From assembly GCA_023423895.1 (NCBI GenBank), contig JAFAER010000093.1, forward strand, positions 1 through 64,000: a stretch of 64,000 nt of DNA, read 5' to 3'. The notes beneath the pieces are model-generated. The model was not told the DNA's origin, made no database searches, and worked only from the letters and a program-made list of their open reading frames with translations. Shown in pieces: positions 16,750 through 25,613 of the stretch. The position numbers and the translations under genes were made by a program. The stretch's first letter is position 1; each line of letters begins with the position of its first letter. This DNA comes from Pseudomonadota bacterium. Its GTDB lineage: Bacteria > Myxococcota_A > Polyangia > Polyangiales > Polyangiaceae.

Positions 16750-18846
16750 GTGATCCGACGAACCTCTCTCTTCCTGGGCCTGTCCGCAACGATCGCTGCC
16801 GTGACCGCATGCGCGTCACCTCCTCCGCCGTCGACGGCACCGGCTTCGGCCACGGCGTCGACCGGGCAGAGCTCCGCGGAGCGCGCGAAGCCGCGGCTGG
16901 GCACGTTCGGCGTCGAGCTGAACGGCGTCGACTCGAGCACGAAGCCCGGCGCGGACTTCTACAAGTTTGCCGGCGGCGGCTGGATGAAAGCGAATCAGAT
17001 CCCGTCCGATCGCTCGCGCTGGGGCATGTTCGACGCTCTCCGCGAGGAGTCGGACGTGAACGTCCGCAACATCATCGAGGAGCACGCGAAGGCCAAGCAC
17101 GAGAAGGGCACCAACCTCCAGAAGGTGACCGACTACTACGCGGCCTACCTCGACACGGCGGCGATCGATCAGAAGGGATTCGCCCCGGCGAAGGCGGACC
17201 TCGATGCGATCGCGGCAGCGAAGACCTCCGCCGACATCGCCAAGCTGATGGGTCGTCCAGGCCTCCCGATCCAGTCGCCGATCGCGACCGACATCAGCCT
17301 CGACGAGAAAGACCCCGACCGTTACGTCGTCATCGTCGGTCAGGGCGGCCTCGGTCTGCCGGATCGCGAGTTCTATTTGAAGAAGGATCCGCAGTTCCAA
17401 GAGATCCGCGCCAAGTACGAGGCGCACATCGCGAAGGTGCTCGCGATGATCGGCGACAAGAAGGCGGCCGCCAACGCCGCCGCGATTCTCGCGCTCGAGA
17501 CGCAGATCGCCGACCGTCACTGGCCGATCGCCGACCGCCGCGAGCGTGACAAGACGTACAACCCCCGGACGATCGCCGCGCTCGAGAAGGAGGCTCCCGC
17601 CTTCCCGTGGAAGGCCTACCTCGATGCCCAGGGCCTCGGGGGCGAGAAGTCCGTCATCGTCGCGGAGAACACGGCGGTCCCGAAGCTCGCGCAGCTCTTC
17701 GCGGCGACCCCAGTGGCGACCTGGAAGGCGTACCTCACGTATCACTTCTTGCGCGCGTCGGCCGACGTGCTTCCCTCGCAGCTCGACGCGGAGGTGTTCG
17801 ATTTCGCGGGGCGCACGCTGAACGGGCAGCCGCAGCAGCGTGAGCGCTGGAAGCGTGCCGTCTCGGCAGTGAACGGCGCCCTCGGAGAAGCGGTCGGAGA
17901 GCTGTATGTTGCACGCTTCTTCCAACCCAAGGCGAAGGCGGAGATGGACGCTCTCGTCGAGAACCTCCGCAAGGGTTACGCCGCGCGCATCCAGGCAGTC
18001 GACTGGATGACGCCGGAGACGAAGAAGGCGGCGCTGGAGAAGCTCGCCTCGTTCCGCCCCAAGATCGGCTACCCGCCGAAGTGGAAGAGCTACGCCGCGC
18101 TCGACGTCGTTCCTGGCGATGCCTACGGCAACGCACGCCGTGCGGAGGTTTGGGTCCACGAGTACATGCGCTCGAAGCTCGGCAAGCCGAGCGATCGGGA
18201 CGAGTGGTTCATGAACCCGCAGACGGTGAACGCCTATTACAATCCGGCGTTCAACGAGATCGTCTTTCCGGCAGCGATCCTCCAGCCGCCGTTCTTCGAC
18301 GCCGACGCCGATCCAGCCGTCAACTACGGCGCCATCGGCGGCGTCATCGGCCACGAGATGGGGCACGGCTTCGACGACCAGGGCGCGAAGTCGGACGCGA
18401 ACGGCGTCCTGCGCACGTGGTGGAGCGACGCCGACGTGGACGCGTTCAAGAAGCGGACCGACGTCCTGGCCGACCAGTACTCGACGTTCGAGCCGCTTCC
18501 CGGCATCAAGGTGAACGGCCGGCTCACGCTCGGCGAGAACATCGGCGACGTCGGGGGGCTCACCGTCGCGTACAAGGCGTATCAGCTCGCGCTCGGCGAC
18601 AAGCCCGAGGCGACGATCGACGGCTACAGCGGCGACCAGCGCTTCTTCCTCGGCTGGGCGCAGGTGTGGCGCACGCTCTACCGTGATCAGGCGCTCCGGA
18701 ACCAGGTGCTCACCGATCCGCACTCGCCCGCGATGTATCGCGTCAACGGCGTCGTCCGGAACCTCGACGCCTGGTACCGCGCGTTCGACGTGAAGGAAGG
18801 CGACGCGCTCTATCTGCCGCCGGACGCACGCGTGAAGATCTGGTGA
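16750..18846 (+). CDS. M13-family metallopeptidase (PepO/neprilysin-like) lipoprotein
   Basis: 698 residues from GTG 16750. Signal peptide with lipobox AVTAC near residue 21, a Pro/Ala/Ser linker, then the M13 N-terminal lobe from GVDSSTKPGADFYKFAGGGW. The C-terminal zinc domain has HEMGH at residues 535-539 and the third zinc ligand Glu596 in GENIGDVGG; NAYYNPAFNEIVFPAAIL is the usual lead-in. M13 enzymes cleave peptides up to about 40 residues. Attachment to the envelope suggests processing of external peptides, useful to a predatory bacterium (inference). All catalytic residues are intact. Confidence 0.93.
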   Translation: MIRRTSLFLGLSATIAAVTACASPPPPSTAPASATASTGQSSAERAKPRLGTFGVELNGVDSSTKPGADFYKFAGGGWMKANQIPSDRSRWGMFDALREESDVNVRNIIEEHAKAKHEKGTNLQKVTDYYAAYLDTAAIDQKGFAPAKADLDAIAAAKTSADIAKLMGRPGLPIQSPIATDISLDEKDPDRYVVIVGQGGLGLPDREFYLKKDPQFQEIRAKYEAHIAKVLAMIGDKKAAANAAAILALETQIADRHWPIADRRERDKTYNPRTIAALEKEAPAFPWKAYLDAQGLGGEKSVIVAENTAVPKLAQLFAATPVATWKAYLTYHFLRASADVLPSQLDAEVFDFAGRTLNGQPQQRERWKRAVSAVNGALGEAVGELYVARFFQPKAKAEMDALVENLRKGYAARIQAVDWMTPETKKAALEKLASFRPKIGYPPKWKSYAALDVVPGDAYGNARRAEVWVHEYMRSKLGKPSDRDEWFMNPQTVNAYYNPAFNEIVFPAAILQPPFFDADADPAVNYGAIGGVIGHEMGHGFDDQGAKSDANGVLRTWWSDADVDAFKKRTDVLADQYSTFEPLPGIKVNGRLTLGENIGDVGGLTVAYKAYQLALGDKPEATIDGYSGDQRFFLGWAQVWRTLYRDQALRNQVLTDPHSPAMYRVNGVVRNLDAWYRAFDVKEGDALYLPPDARVKIW

Positions 18847-18860
18847 TCGCGCATCTGCTC

Positions 18861-18898
18861 GAGCGGAAGCACGCCAGCCAAGAGGCATGCTTCCGCTC
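18861..18898 (+). terminator. Stem-loop after the M13 peptidase gene
   Basis: GAGCGGAAGCA (18861-18871) is exactly complementary to TGCTTCCGCTC (18888-18898) with a 16-base loop, starting 14 bases past the stop. No T-run follows, so it may need Rho or act only as a stabilising hairpin. Confidence 0.55.
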
Positions 18899-19058
18899 CG
18901 GCGGCGCGACGTTGCCTGCTGTCACCCGGAGGTTCGCGGAAGGTCCCGTCCTCCACGCTCGAGCCTGAACCACGCAGAGCCACACGACGGCGTCCCGCCT
19001 CGACGGCGCCTGGGCCGAGCGATACGTTCTCGCGTCGAAGCCAAGGATCTCGGGCTCG

Positions 19059-19463
19059 ATGTTGTCTGTGCCAACGGTGACGTCTCCTCGTGCGATCTCG
19101 CTCGGCCGTGGCCTCGTCATCGGCCTCGTGCTCGCCATGGCTGCGGCGTGCGCGCCGAAAGAAGACGTCACGCCGCCCATCGTCGTCTCGCCTGGGGTGA
19201 AGGAGCGCATCATGGTGATGGATCGCTTCCGGCATCATGGGTCGCCGCGGCGTCTCCTCCCCAGGGTCACCGTCGAAGAGGTCGACGAGTCCGAGCTCCC
19301 GCCGGCCACCGACGAGAACGGGAACGCGAACGACAACGAGGACGAGAACGAAACCGAAGGCGGCATCCCGCACGCGAACGAGCTCGAGACGACCGAGGGA
19401 GACGCGGGGCCGCCAGCGTCCGCCGCCAGCCCTCGCCCGGCGCCAGGCGTCGACGTTCAGTAG
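19059..19463 (+). CDS. Small acidic lipoprotein, unknown function
   Basis: 134 residues with a signal peptide (GLVIGLVLAMAAACAP, lipobox MAAAC near residue 31). The mature chain has one basic stretch (MDRFRHHGSPRRLLPR) and a long low-complexity acidic tail (DENGNANDNEDENETE) with no cysteine beyond the lipidated one. No family is recognised. It converges on the GFA gene, with 7 bases of overlap at the stop codons. Confidence 0.6.
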   Translation: MLSVPTVTSPRAISLGRGLVIGLVLAMAAACAPKEDVTPPIVVSPGVKERIMVMDRFRHHGSPRRLLPRVTVEEVDESELPPATDENGNANDNEDENETEGGIPHANELETTEGDAGPPASAASPRPAPGVDVQ

Positions 19464-19831
19464 CTCTTTCCGTCGAAGGTCTCCACCGGGAGCTTCTCGA
19501 CGTCGAGACCTTCGAGGCAACGAAGGTTCACGATCACCTTCTCCTGGTCGCCCTGCGTCCACCGTCCGAACGCGTGGATGCCACACGTCGTGCAGAACAG
19601 GTGATGCATCGACTCGGCCCCGAACTGGTAGTCGGTCTGCGCGCTTTCGCCATCGGCTCCACCTTCGCCGGGGAGCAACCTGAACGACGACGGCGGCACC
19701 GACACCATCAGCCAGCCGACGCGATTACAGATGGAGCAGTTGCACGCGTTCGCTCGCTCGATCGAGGCGGTGACCTCGAAGCGCACCTTCTTGCAGTGAC
19801 ACGAGCCCTCGTAAGTCTTCGCGGTGTTCAT
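19457..19831 (-). CDS. GFA-family protein (formaldehyde-activating/CENP-V-like)
   Basis: 124 residues. The zinc-binding cysteines of the GFA fold are all present: GSCHCKKVRFEV near the N-terminus, ACNCSICNRVGW about residue 30 and FCTTCGIHAFGR about residue 80. The family fold comes from glutathione-dependent formaldehyde-activating enzyme, but many members have unknown substrates. Full length for the family, start ATG 19831. No operon partner; it reads against the small lipoprotein. Confidence 0.9.
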   Translation of the reverse strand: MNTAKTYEGSCHCKKVRFEVTASIERANACNCSICNRVGWLMVSVPPSSFRLLPGEGGADGESAQTDYQFGAESMHHLFCTTCGIHAFGRWTQGDQEKVIVNLRCLEGLDVEKLPVETFDGKSY

Positions 19832-19934
19832 GACGGATGTACCTCCGCGAACGACTCTGCGTCTCCCGCGACGAGCTGTATTGTAAGAACGCGTCGCGAG
19901 CGCCGCTGGTCAGGGCGCTCGGGCGAACCGCGTG

Positions 19935-20384
19935 TCAGCGCCGAAGCAGGAACGCGACGATCAGAGCCGCGACGATCGCGATGACGACGATCGTCGGAGC
20001 CAGCGACGCTCGACGGCGGACGTCGACGCGACGGCAGAGCTCGCTCGGAGCCGCAGCGGGTCGGAGCTCGACGATCAGCTGGTCGAGCCCAGCGTCTGGG
20101 CCGAGCGGCCGGACGAGACGCAATCCGCGCGCGGCCCCGGAGAGCGTGACGCGGACGTGCCGCTCGTCCTCGCTGCCCTGGATGCGTACGGCGCCGCTCC
20201 TGCCGCAAGCGTCACATCCGCCCCCTTCGCAACGAGCGCAGGCGAGACGGGCGGGAACGACGAGCTCGAGCACGGTCCCGGCGACGAGCCACGCCTCCGG
20301 GACATCCACGGTCAATCGCCCGCGTGGCCCCGCGCCCGTCGAGAGCTCATCGCGCTCGAGGACACTTCCGAGGGGCGTGCTCAT
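19935..20384 (-). CDS. DnaJ-C-terminal-like zinc-motif protein with C-terminal membrane anchor
   Basis: 149 residues. The middle holds CARCEGGGCDACGRSGA (about residues 49-65), two CxxC pairs as in the zinc-finger of DnaJ-like chaperones, between beta-rich segments (GRLTVDVPEAWLVAGTVLELVVP; EDERHVRVTLSG) that resemble DnaJ C-terminal substrate-binding domains. A hydrophobic stretch, APTIVVIAIVAALIVAFLL, ends the protein, suggesting a tail-anchored membrane protein facing the cytoplasm. No J domain is present. Function is unknown; a folding-helper role is inferred only from the motif. Confidence 0.7.
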   Translation of the reverse strand: MSTPLGSVLERDELSTGAGPRGRLTVDVPEAWLVAGTVLELVVPARLACARCEGGGCDACGRSGAVRIQGSEDERHVRVTLSGAARGLRLVRPLGPDAGLDQLIVELRPAAAPSELCRRVDVRRRASLAPTIVVIAIVAALIVAFLLRR

Positions 20385-20507
20385 CGCGGCGCGACCATAT
20401 CACGCGCATCCGCACGGTGCGGCCGTGGCCGAGCGCTGGAGGTCGACTCCACGCGGCCGATCGCGATGTCGGCGGCCGAGCCAGGGCGCTGATATCCTCA
20501 CCAGCTC

Positions 20508-21545
20508 ATGGCGCACGTCCTCCTGGCGCTCTTCGGCATCTCGCTCCTCATGATCGTGCACGAAGCCGGGCACTATCTCATGGCGCGCGCGACGGGCATG
20601 CGCGTGGTGACGTTCAGCATCGGCTTCGGGCCGGCGCTCGTGCGGTATCGGCCGAAGGGCAGCCCGACGACCTTCAAGGTCTGCCTCGTCCCGCTCCTCG
20701 CGTACGTCCGCGTCGCGGGCGCGACGCCTCTGGAAGAGAATGACCCGGCGGACACGAGCCTGTACGAGAAGAAGGGCGTCGTCGCGCGCGCGCTCATGGT
20801 GGTCGGCGGTCCCGCAGCGAACTATGTTTTCGCATCGCTTCTGATCTTCGGGCTCGCGCTGTGGGGGTGGCGCGAAGCGGCGCTGACGTCCCCGATGGTG
20901 CTCGGCTCCGTCGAGTCCGGCTCGCCCGCCGAGGCCGCAGGTCTGCGTCCAGGCGACGCCGTCGTCGAGGTCGACGGCGCTCCAGTCCACGACGCACGCG
21001 AGATGAGCGAGCGCACCGCTGCGCGTGCCGGAATGCCGACCACGTACCTCGTACTCCGCGATGCGAAGCCCATGGCGCTCACGATCGTTCCGCGCGAGGT
21101 CCGAGGTGGGCGCGGAGTGATCGGCGTGACGGCGCGCCACGAGGTCCGGACACGCCGCCTCTCCGTCGCCGAGGCCGCGACGCTCGCGGTCGCGCTGCCC
21201 TGGAAGATCACGGCCCAGAACCTGAAGGGCATGGCCGACCTCGCCAAGCAACGGACCACGCAGGGGATGACGGGTCCCGTGGGCATGGCGAAAGAGGTCG
21301 CTACGCAGGCCGAGAAGGGTGCGTACGCCTACTTGCAGATCCTCGTCGTGCTCTCGGTCGCCATCGGCTGCTTCAACCTCCTCCCCTTCCCGTTCCTCGA
21401 CGGCGGGCGACTGTTGTTCCTCGGCTACGAGCTCCTGGCAGGTCGTCGCGCGGATCAGAAGCTGGAAGCGATCGTGCATGCCGCCGGCATGCTGCTGCTG
21501 CTCGGCATGGCCGCGCTCGTCACGTGGCGGGACATCATGGGATGA
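20508..21545 (+). CDS. M50 site-2 protease (RseP-like) with PDZ domain
   Basis: 345 residues. The intramembrane zinc motif HEAGH is in the first transmembrane helix (residues 19-23, MIVHEAGHYLMARATG) and the second-site aspartate in the last helices, FNLLPFPFLDGGRLLFLGYE. Between them is one PDZ domain (SVESGSPAEAAGLRPGDAVVEVDG). Such enzymes cut membrane-anchored anti-sigma factors after a first periplasmic cleavage. This matters because two sigma/membrane-regulator pairs lie 10 and 34 kb away, though any link is inference. E. coli RseP has two PDZ domains; this shorter form has one. It is followed after 10 bases by the phosphotransferase gene. Confidence 0.93.
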   Translation: MAHVLLALFGISLLMIVHEAGHYLMARATGMRVVTFSIGFGPALVRYRPKGSPTTFKVCLVPLLAYVRVAGATPLEENDPADTSLYEKKGVVARALMVVGGPAANYVFASLLIFGLALWGWREAALTSPMVLGSVESGSPAEAAGLRPGDAVVEVDGAPVHDAREMSERTAARAGMPTTYLVLRDAKPMALTIVPREVRGGRGVIGVTARHEVRTRRLSVAEAATLAVALPWKITAQNLKGMADLAKQRTTQGMTGPVGMAKEVATQAEKGAYAYLQILVVLSVAIGCFNLLPFPFLDGGRLLFLGYELLAGRRADQKLEAIVHAAGMLLLLGMAALVTWRDIMG

Positions 21546-21555
21546 CGACGGCCGC

Positions 21556-22431
21556 ATGACGCCTACGATCGAACACGCCATCGAGACGAGCCGGGCGCTC
21601 GCGCGCGAGCTCGGAATCGACACCGAGCCGGCGGTCGTCGCCGACAAGAGCAACCTCGTGCTTCGGCTCGCGCCGCATCCACTCATTGCGCGGGTCGCGA
21701 TGGCCACCTCGATGGTGCGAGTCGGCATGGCGTGGCTGCGCCGCGAGGTCGAGTTGAGCCGTTTCCTCGCGGAGCGCGGCTGCAACGTGACGCGACCGGC
21801 GACGCTGCTCAGCGCCGGACCGCACGAACGCGAAGGCCTCGTGATCTCGTTCTGGGAAGAGGAGCAGCTCATCGCCGAGAGGCCGGAGCCGCATGCCGCC
21901 GGCGCTGCGCTCCGCGAGGCGCATCGGGCGCTCGCCGAATACGATACGTCGCTGCTGCCGATGTGGGGCAGCGTCGAGGAGGCGCGTCAGGTCTTCGCTC
22001 GTGCGCGATTGTTCGACGAATCCCAGCGCCATCGGATGCAGCTCGCCTGGGAGAAGGTGGACGCGATCGTCGCTTCGGCAGCATCGCGAAGCGCATCCCT
22101 CCAAGCCGTGCACGGCGACGCGCACATCGCCAACGTCCTCGCCACGCCACGCGGGCCAGTCTGGACGGACTGGGAGGACGCCTTCGTCGGGCCCGTCGAA
22201 TGGGACATCGCCTCGCTACGGTCGAAGGCGGAGCTCTTCGGCGAGGAGCGCGAGGACATCGAGGCGATGACGGCCGCCTATGGAAGCGACTACGACGTCG
22301 ACCTCACGCGCGACCTCGGCCTCGTCCGCAACGTGCAGGTCATCTCCTGGCTCGCCATCTTCGCCGAGCGGCAGCCGGAGCTGCTCACGCGCATGCGGAT
22401 GCGTCTCGAGCGCCTCGACCGCTTCGACTGA
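21556..22431 (+). CDS. Aminoglycoside-phosphotransferase-fold kinase
   Basis: 291 residues. The catalytic loop QAVHGDAHIANVL (about residue 185) and the metal-binding WTDWEDAFVGPVEWDIA after it define the APH/choline-kinase fold. The N-lobe is short and reads KSNLVLRLAPHPLIARVAM. Such small kinases phosphorylate hydroxyls of sugars, aminoglycosides or homoserine; resistance is not implied. The ATG at 21556 lies 10 bases after the protease stop, so the pair is probably co-transcribed. Confidence 0.85.
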   Translation: MTPTIEHAIETSRALARELGIDTEPAVVADKSNLVLRLAPHPLIARVAMATSMVRVGMAWLRREVELSRFLAERGCNVTRPATLLSAGPHEREGLVISFWEEEQLIAERPEPHAAGAALREAHRALAEYDTSLLPMWGSVEEARQVFARARLFDESQRHRMQLAWEKVDAIVASAASRSASLQAVHGDAHIANVLATPRGPVWTDWEDAFVGPVEWDIASLRSKAELFGEEREDIEAMTAAYGSDYDVDLTRDLGLVRNVQVISWLAIFAERQPELLTRMRMRLERLDRFD

Positions 22432-22649
22432 GCGCCGCACGTGCGCTGCCGGCGACGTGCCTTGACGGGCTCGCATGTGGGGTGGAGGATGGATCTCGGC
22501 CGCCGCTCCGGCCTCACCTCGCAACCGACCGTCCCCCCACGGTCCTCGCGCGAGGCGAAGAGGGATGACCTCGGAGCCGGGTGACGCGTCTCTTCGTCCA
22601 CGATCGCCAACGGGGGCCGGCGTTTGGCGTGTGGCAGGAGAAGACGATC

Positions 22650-23567
22650 ATGCCGAGTCACCTCAAAGACCGCATCCGTGCCCGCATGGCAAAGACGGGC
22701 GAGAGCCATCAGCAGGCCCTTCGTCACATCCGAGCGCAGGAGGAACGGGCTGCCACGTCGAGTGTCGCCTCCGTGGCGGCCAGCGATGAGCAACGTCTGC
22801 GAGCACGCCGTGTCGCAGACACCGCCTTCTCGGTCGCCGTGGTGCGCGCCGAAGAGGGACAGCGCCCCGAAGCCGAGCGGCTCTTCGAGGATCCGTATGC
22901 GTCCGCGTTCGCAGGCGCAGGAGCTCATGTCGCCGAGTCCACGCAGCGCTTCCTCGACCTGCCGTTCTTCCGCGACGGGGTGAGGCTGCGCACGCGCTAC
23001 ATCGACGATGCGGTGCGGGACGGGCTTGCAGCCGGCCTCGCACAGGTCGTGATCCTCGGCGCAGGGTTCGACGCGCGAGGCTTGCGCATGTCCGAGATCG
23101 CGACGCGACGCGCCGTCGTCTACGAGGTCGACACGGCCGAGCAGCTCGCGCGGAAGCGGAAGGTGCTTGCAGACGAACACATCAAGGTCCCGTCTCGGAT
23201 CCGCTACGTACCGTTCGACTTCGACGAGCCCTCGTTCGAAACCGCGCTGACCGCTGCGCTCGCAGCGAGGGGCTTCCGACGCCGTGCCGGCGCCATCTTC
23301 GTATGGGAGGGCGTCATCGGCTACATCGGAAACGACGAGATCGATCGAAGCCTTCGGTTCATGGCGAGCGAGGGCGGGCCCCGGAGCCGCGTCGTCTTCA
23401 CGTTCGGGATGGGGAGCTTCGATCCCGATACGGCAGCGGAGCGCACGCGCCGAACGGGATTCGAATCGTGTGAGGAGCTCGCTGGCGACGAGCTCTGGCG
23501 ACGCTATCTTCCAGGCGAACCGCACCCCAACGCGTTCGTGATGAGCGTCGGCACGGCGCGGGTGTGA
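22650..23567 (+). CDS. SAM-dependent methyltransferase, leucine-carboxyl-MTase-like family
   Basis: 305 residues from ATG 22650, behind GGAGAAG. The N-terminus (SHLKDRIRARMAKTGESHQQ) is basic; the domain begins around residue 60 with RVADTAFSVAVVRAEE and has FEDPYASAF, the SAM motif VVILGAGFDARG and an acidic YEVDT loop. This is the pattern of the TIGR00027/PPM-type family found in actinobacterial and myxobacterial secondary metabolism, whose substrates are mostly unknown. No biosynthetic genes lie next to it. Confidence 0.85.
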   Translation: MPSHLKDRIRARMAKTGESHQQALRHIRAQEERAATSSVASVAASDEQRLRARRVADTAFSVAVVRAEEGQRPEAERLFEDPYASAFAGAGAHVAESTQRFLDLPFFRDGVRLRTRYIDDAVRDGLAAGLAQVVILGAGFDARGLRMSEIATRRAVVYEVDTAEQLARKRKVLADEHIKVPSRIRYVPFDFDEPSFETALTAALAARGFRRRAGAIFVWEGVIGYIGNDEIDRSLRFMASEGGPRSRVVFTFGMGSFDPDTAAERTRRTGFESCEELAGDELWRRYLPGEPHPNAFVMSVGTARV

Positions 23568-23583
23568 CCGCCTCCGGCGAGGA

Positions 23584-23757
23584 CTAGGCGTCCGCCCCCG
23601 AGGCAAGCTTCCGCACGGCGGGCTCCGCCTCGCGCCACGCCGGCGCTTCGCTCTTCGGCATGCCAGGCGGAGTGACGCCGGAGGGCCGCGTTCCGCGCTT
23701 GGCTCGGATCAGCGCTTGAAACAGGTCCTTCGTCGCGACGTAGTTCGTGAGCGTCAT
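23584..23757 (-). CDS. Short hypothetical protein
   Basis: 57 residues, basic and Pro/Ala-rich, from ATG 23757 (MTLTNYVATKDLFQALIRAK). It lacks signal peptide and known motif, and the ribosome site is not clear. Its GC-rich third codon positions are compatible with coding, but it converges on the methyltransferase gene and may be a chance frame. Confidence 0.35.
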   Translation of the reverse strand: MTLTNYVATKDLFQALIRAKRGTRPSGVTPPGMPKSEAPAWREAEPAVRKLASGADA

Positions 23758-24101
23758 CCGCGGGGTCCCCCCTCTACGCGGTCTGCAACGAAAGGGCCAA
23801 GTCCATGACGGCGGATCTCCGGCCGTTCGCCCGCTGCGGACTCCGTGCGCGCACACGCTCGAGCTGTGCGCGCACGGTGCGTCGTCCGGCGATGCAGCCC
23901 TCGAGCGGCACGCGTTGCAACGCGCTGCGGCGCCGCTCGGGGCACGCAGCATTCCTTGCAGCATCCGAGCTCCGCTCGTACGGTTGAGGGCGCGGCGGGC
24001 TCGAAGCGCGCTCGCCGCGCTCTCCGGAGGATGCTGTCGCCGCCGGACGGCTCCAGCGCTGACTCCGGGCTTCGGTCGATCGCTTTGTCGAAGGGGACTC
24101 C
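23758..24101. other. Intergenic region before the beta-helix gene
   Basis: 344 bases with overlapping open frames on both strands but none with a recognisable protein. Presumably carries the promoter for the 24102-26804 pair. Nothing specific seen. Confidence 0.4.
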
Positions 24102-25604
24102 ATGAAGCAGCTCGTTTCGCGCAACGTCACGGCTCTGGCATCGGTCTGTGTGCTCATCGCCTCGATCGGGGCGTGCTCCGATGACGAAAGCCAAGCCACG
24201 AACAACCAGACCGACGCCGGTGCGGACACGGGCCTCGGCACCGACTCCGGGGACGCCGGCGGGCAGCAAGACGGCGACGCCGCTCCGCCCGCTTGCACGA
24301 ACACACTCCAGTTCGCGCCCGGCGACGAGCAGAAGCTCCAGGATGCAGTCAACTCCCTCACGGGCTGCGCGAACCTCGTGCTGGCCGCCGGCACGTTCAC
24401 GTTCGACAACGCGCTCACGATCCGTCAGGGCAACGTCACGCTGAGCGGCGCCGGCAAGGGCGCGAAGGGTGAAGGGACGGGCGCCGCGGCGAGCACCGTG
24501 CTGGTGTTCACGAATGCTGCGGCGAACACGAACGGCGTCGACGTGACGGGAGACAACTTCACGATCCGCGACCTCGCGATCTGGAACGCCAAGAAAGACG
24601 GCCTTCGCGTCGAGAGCTCGAAGAACGTCAAGATCCAGCGCATCCGGACGGAGTGGGCGAACGAAAACGACGTCAACAACGGCGCGTACGGCATCTACCC
24701 GGTGAAGTCCGAGGACGTCCTCGTCGAAGAGTGCGAGGCGTACAACGCGGCGGATGCCGGCATCTACGTCGGACAGACGCAGCGCACGATCGTCCGCAAG
24801 AACATCGCAAAGCAGAACGTCGCCGGAATCGAGATCGAGAATACGAAGTTCGCCGACGTCTACGAGAACACCGCCGAGGACAATACGTGCGGCCTCGTCG
24901 TGTTCGATCTCCCTGGCAATCCCATCGCCGGGACGGACATCCGTGTTCACGCGAACACGGTGCGCGCGAACAACCGCGCAAACTTCGCGTCGGTCAGCGG
25001 CTCGAGCAGCACGGTCTCGCAGGTCCCTGCGGGTACGGGCACGTTCATGCTGGCATCACGCCGCGTCGAGCTCTTCGGCAACACGTGGGCCGACAACAAC
25101 AGCGCCGACGTCGCCATCCTGAGCGGCCTCGCGATCGAGCCGGATCCCACGAAGTGGACGGCAGGCGGCAACAACTTCGGAACCAGCGACATCTACATCC
25201 ACGACAACACGTTCGGCGCGGGGAGCGGCGACAGCGTCGACAACGACGCGACCGACCCGGTGAAGCGTCCGCTCGGGGCGGTGATCTCCGCCGTGTATCA
25301 GTACGGAGCCGCCGCCCACAGCATCGCGCGCGTGGAGCCGGTCATCTGGGACGGCATCGATCCCGATCCGACCAACACGACACCGGGGAACGAGATCAAC
25401 CTCTGCGTGAAGTCGAACACGTTCCCTGCCGGAACGGCCTACGCCGTGGCAGATCTCAACTTGATCGTGATGCAGGGCCACGTGCTCGCGGGGACGCCCG
25501 ACCTGCCTGCCGCGTGGGACGCGACGGCGCGCGCGGCTCCCGAGGCAGCCCCGTACGTGTGCAACGGCATCACGCCGGCGATCACGCCCGTCGTCCTGCC
25601 CTGA
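24102..25604 (+). CDS. Parallel beta-helix lipoprotein paired with cytochrome (TIGR03805 type)
   Basis: 500 residues. Lipobox ASIGAC with Cys25, an Asp/Gly linker, then right-handed parallel beta-helix repeats: GNVTLSGAGKGAKG, TIRDLAIWNAKKDGLRV, NVKIQRIRTEW, DVLVEECEAYNAADAGIYVGQ, TIVRKNIAKQNVAGIEIENT and VYENTAEDNTCGLVVFDLPGN. The last is a hallmark of a family of bacterial beta-helix proteins that sits next to a diheme cytochrome of the SO2930 type, which is what follows here. Envelope location is clear; the role of the pair is not known. Confidence 0.9.
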   Translation: MKQLVSRNVTALASVCVLIASIGACSDDESQATNNQTDAGADTGLGTDSGDAGGQQDGDAAPPACTNTLQFAPGDEQKLQDAVNSLTGCANLVLAAGTFTFDNALTIRQGNVTLSGAGKGAKGEGTGAAASTVLVFTNAAANTNGVDVTGDNFTIRDLAIWNAKKDGLRVESSKNVKIQRIRTEWANENDVNNGAYGIYPVKSEDVLVEECEAYNAADAGIYVGQTQRTIVRKNIAKQNVAGIEIENTKFADVYENTAEDNTCGLVVFDLPGNPIAGTDIRVHANTVRANNRANFASVSGSSSTVSQVPAGTGTFMLASRRVELFGNTWADNNSADVAILSGLAIEPDPTKWTAGGNNFGTSDIYIHDNTFGAGSGDSVDNDATDPVKRPLGAVISAVYQYGAAAHSIARVEPVIWDGIDPDPTNTTPGNEINLCVKSNTFPAGTAYAVADLNLIVMQGHVLAGTPDLPAAWDATARAAPEAAPYVCNGITPAITPVVLP

Positions 25605-25613
25605 AGTCGTCCC

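Noticed and set aside
16816..18888. 690-residue open frame on the minus strand
   Set aside because: It lies opposite the intact M13 peptidase gene and shows no fold or signal sequence.
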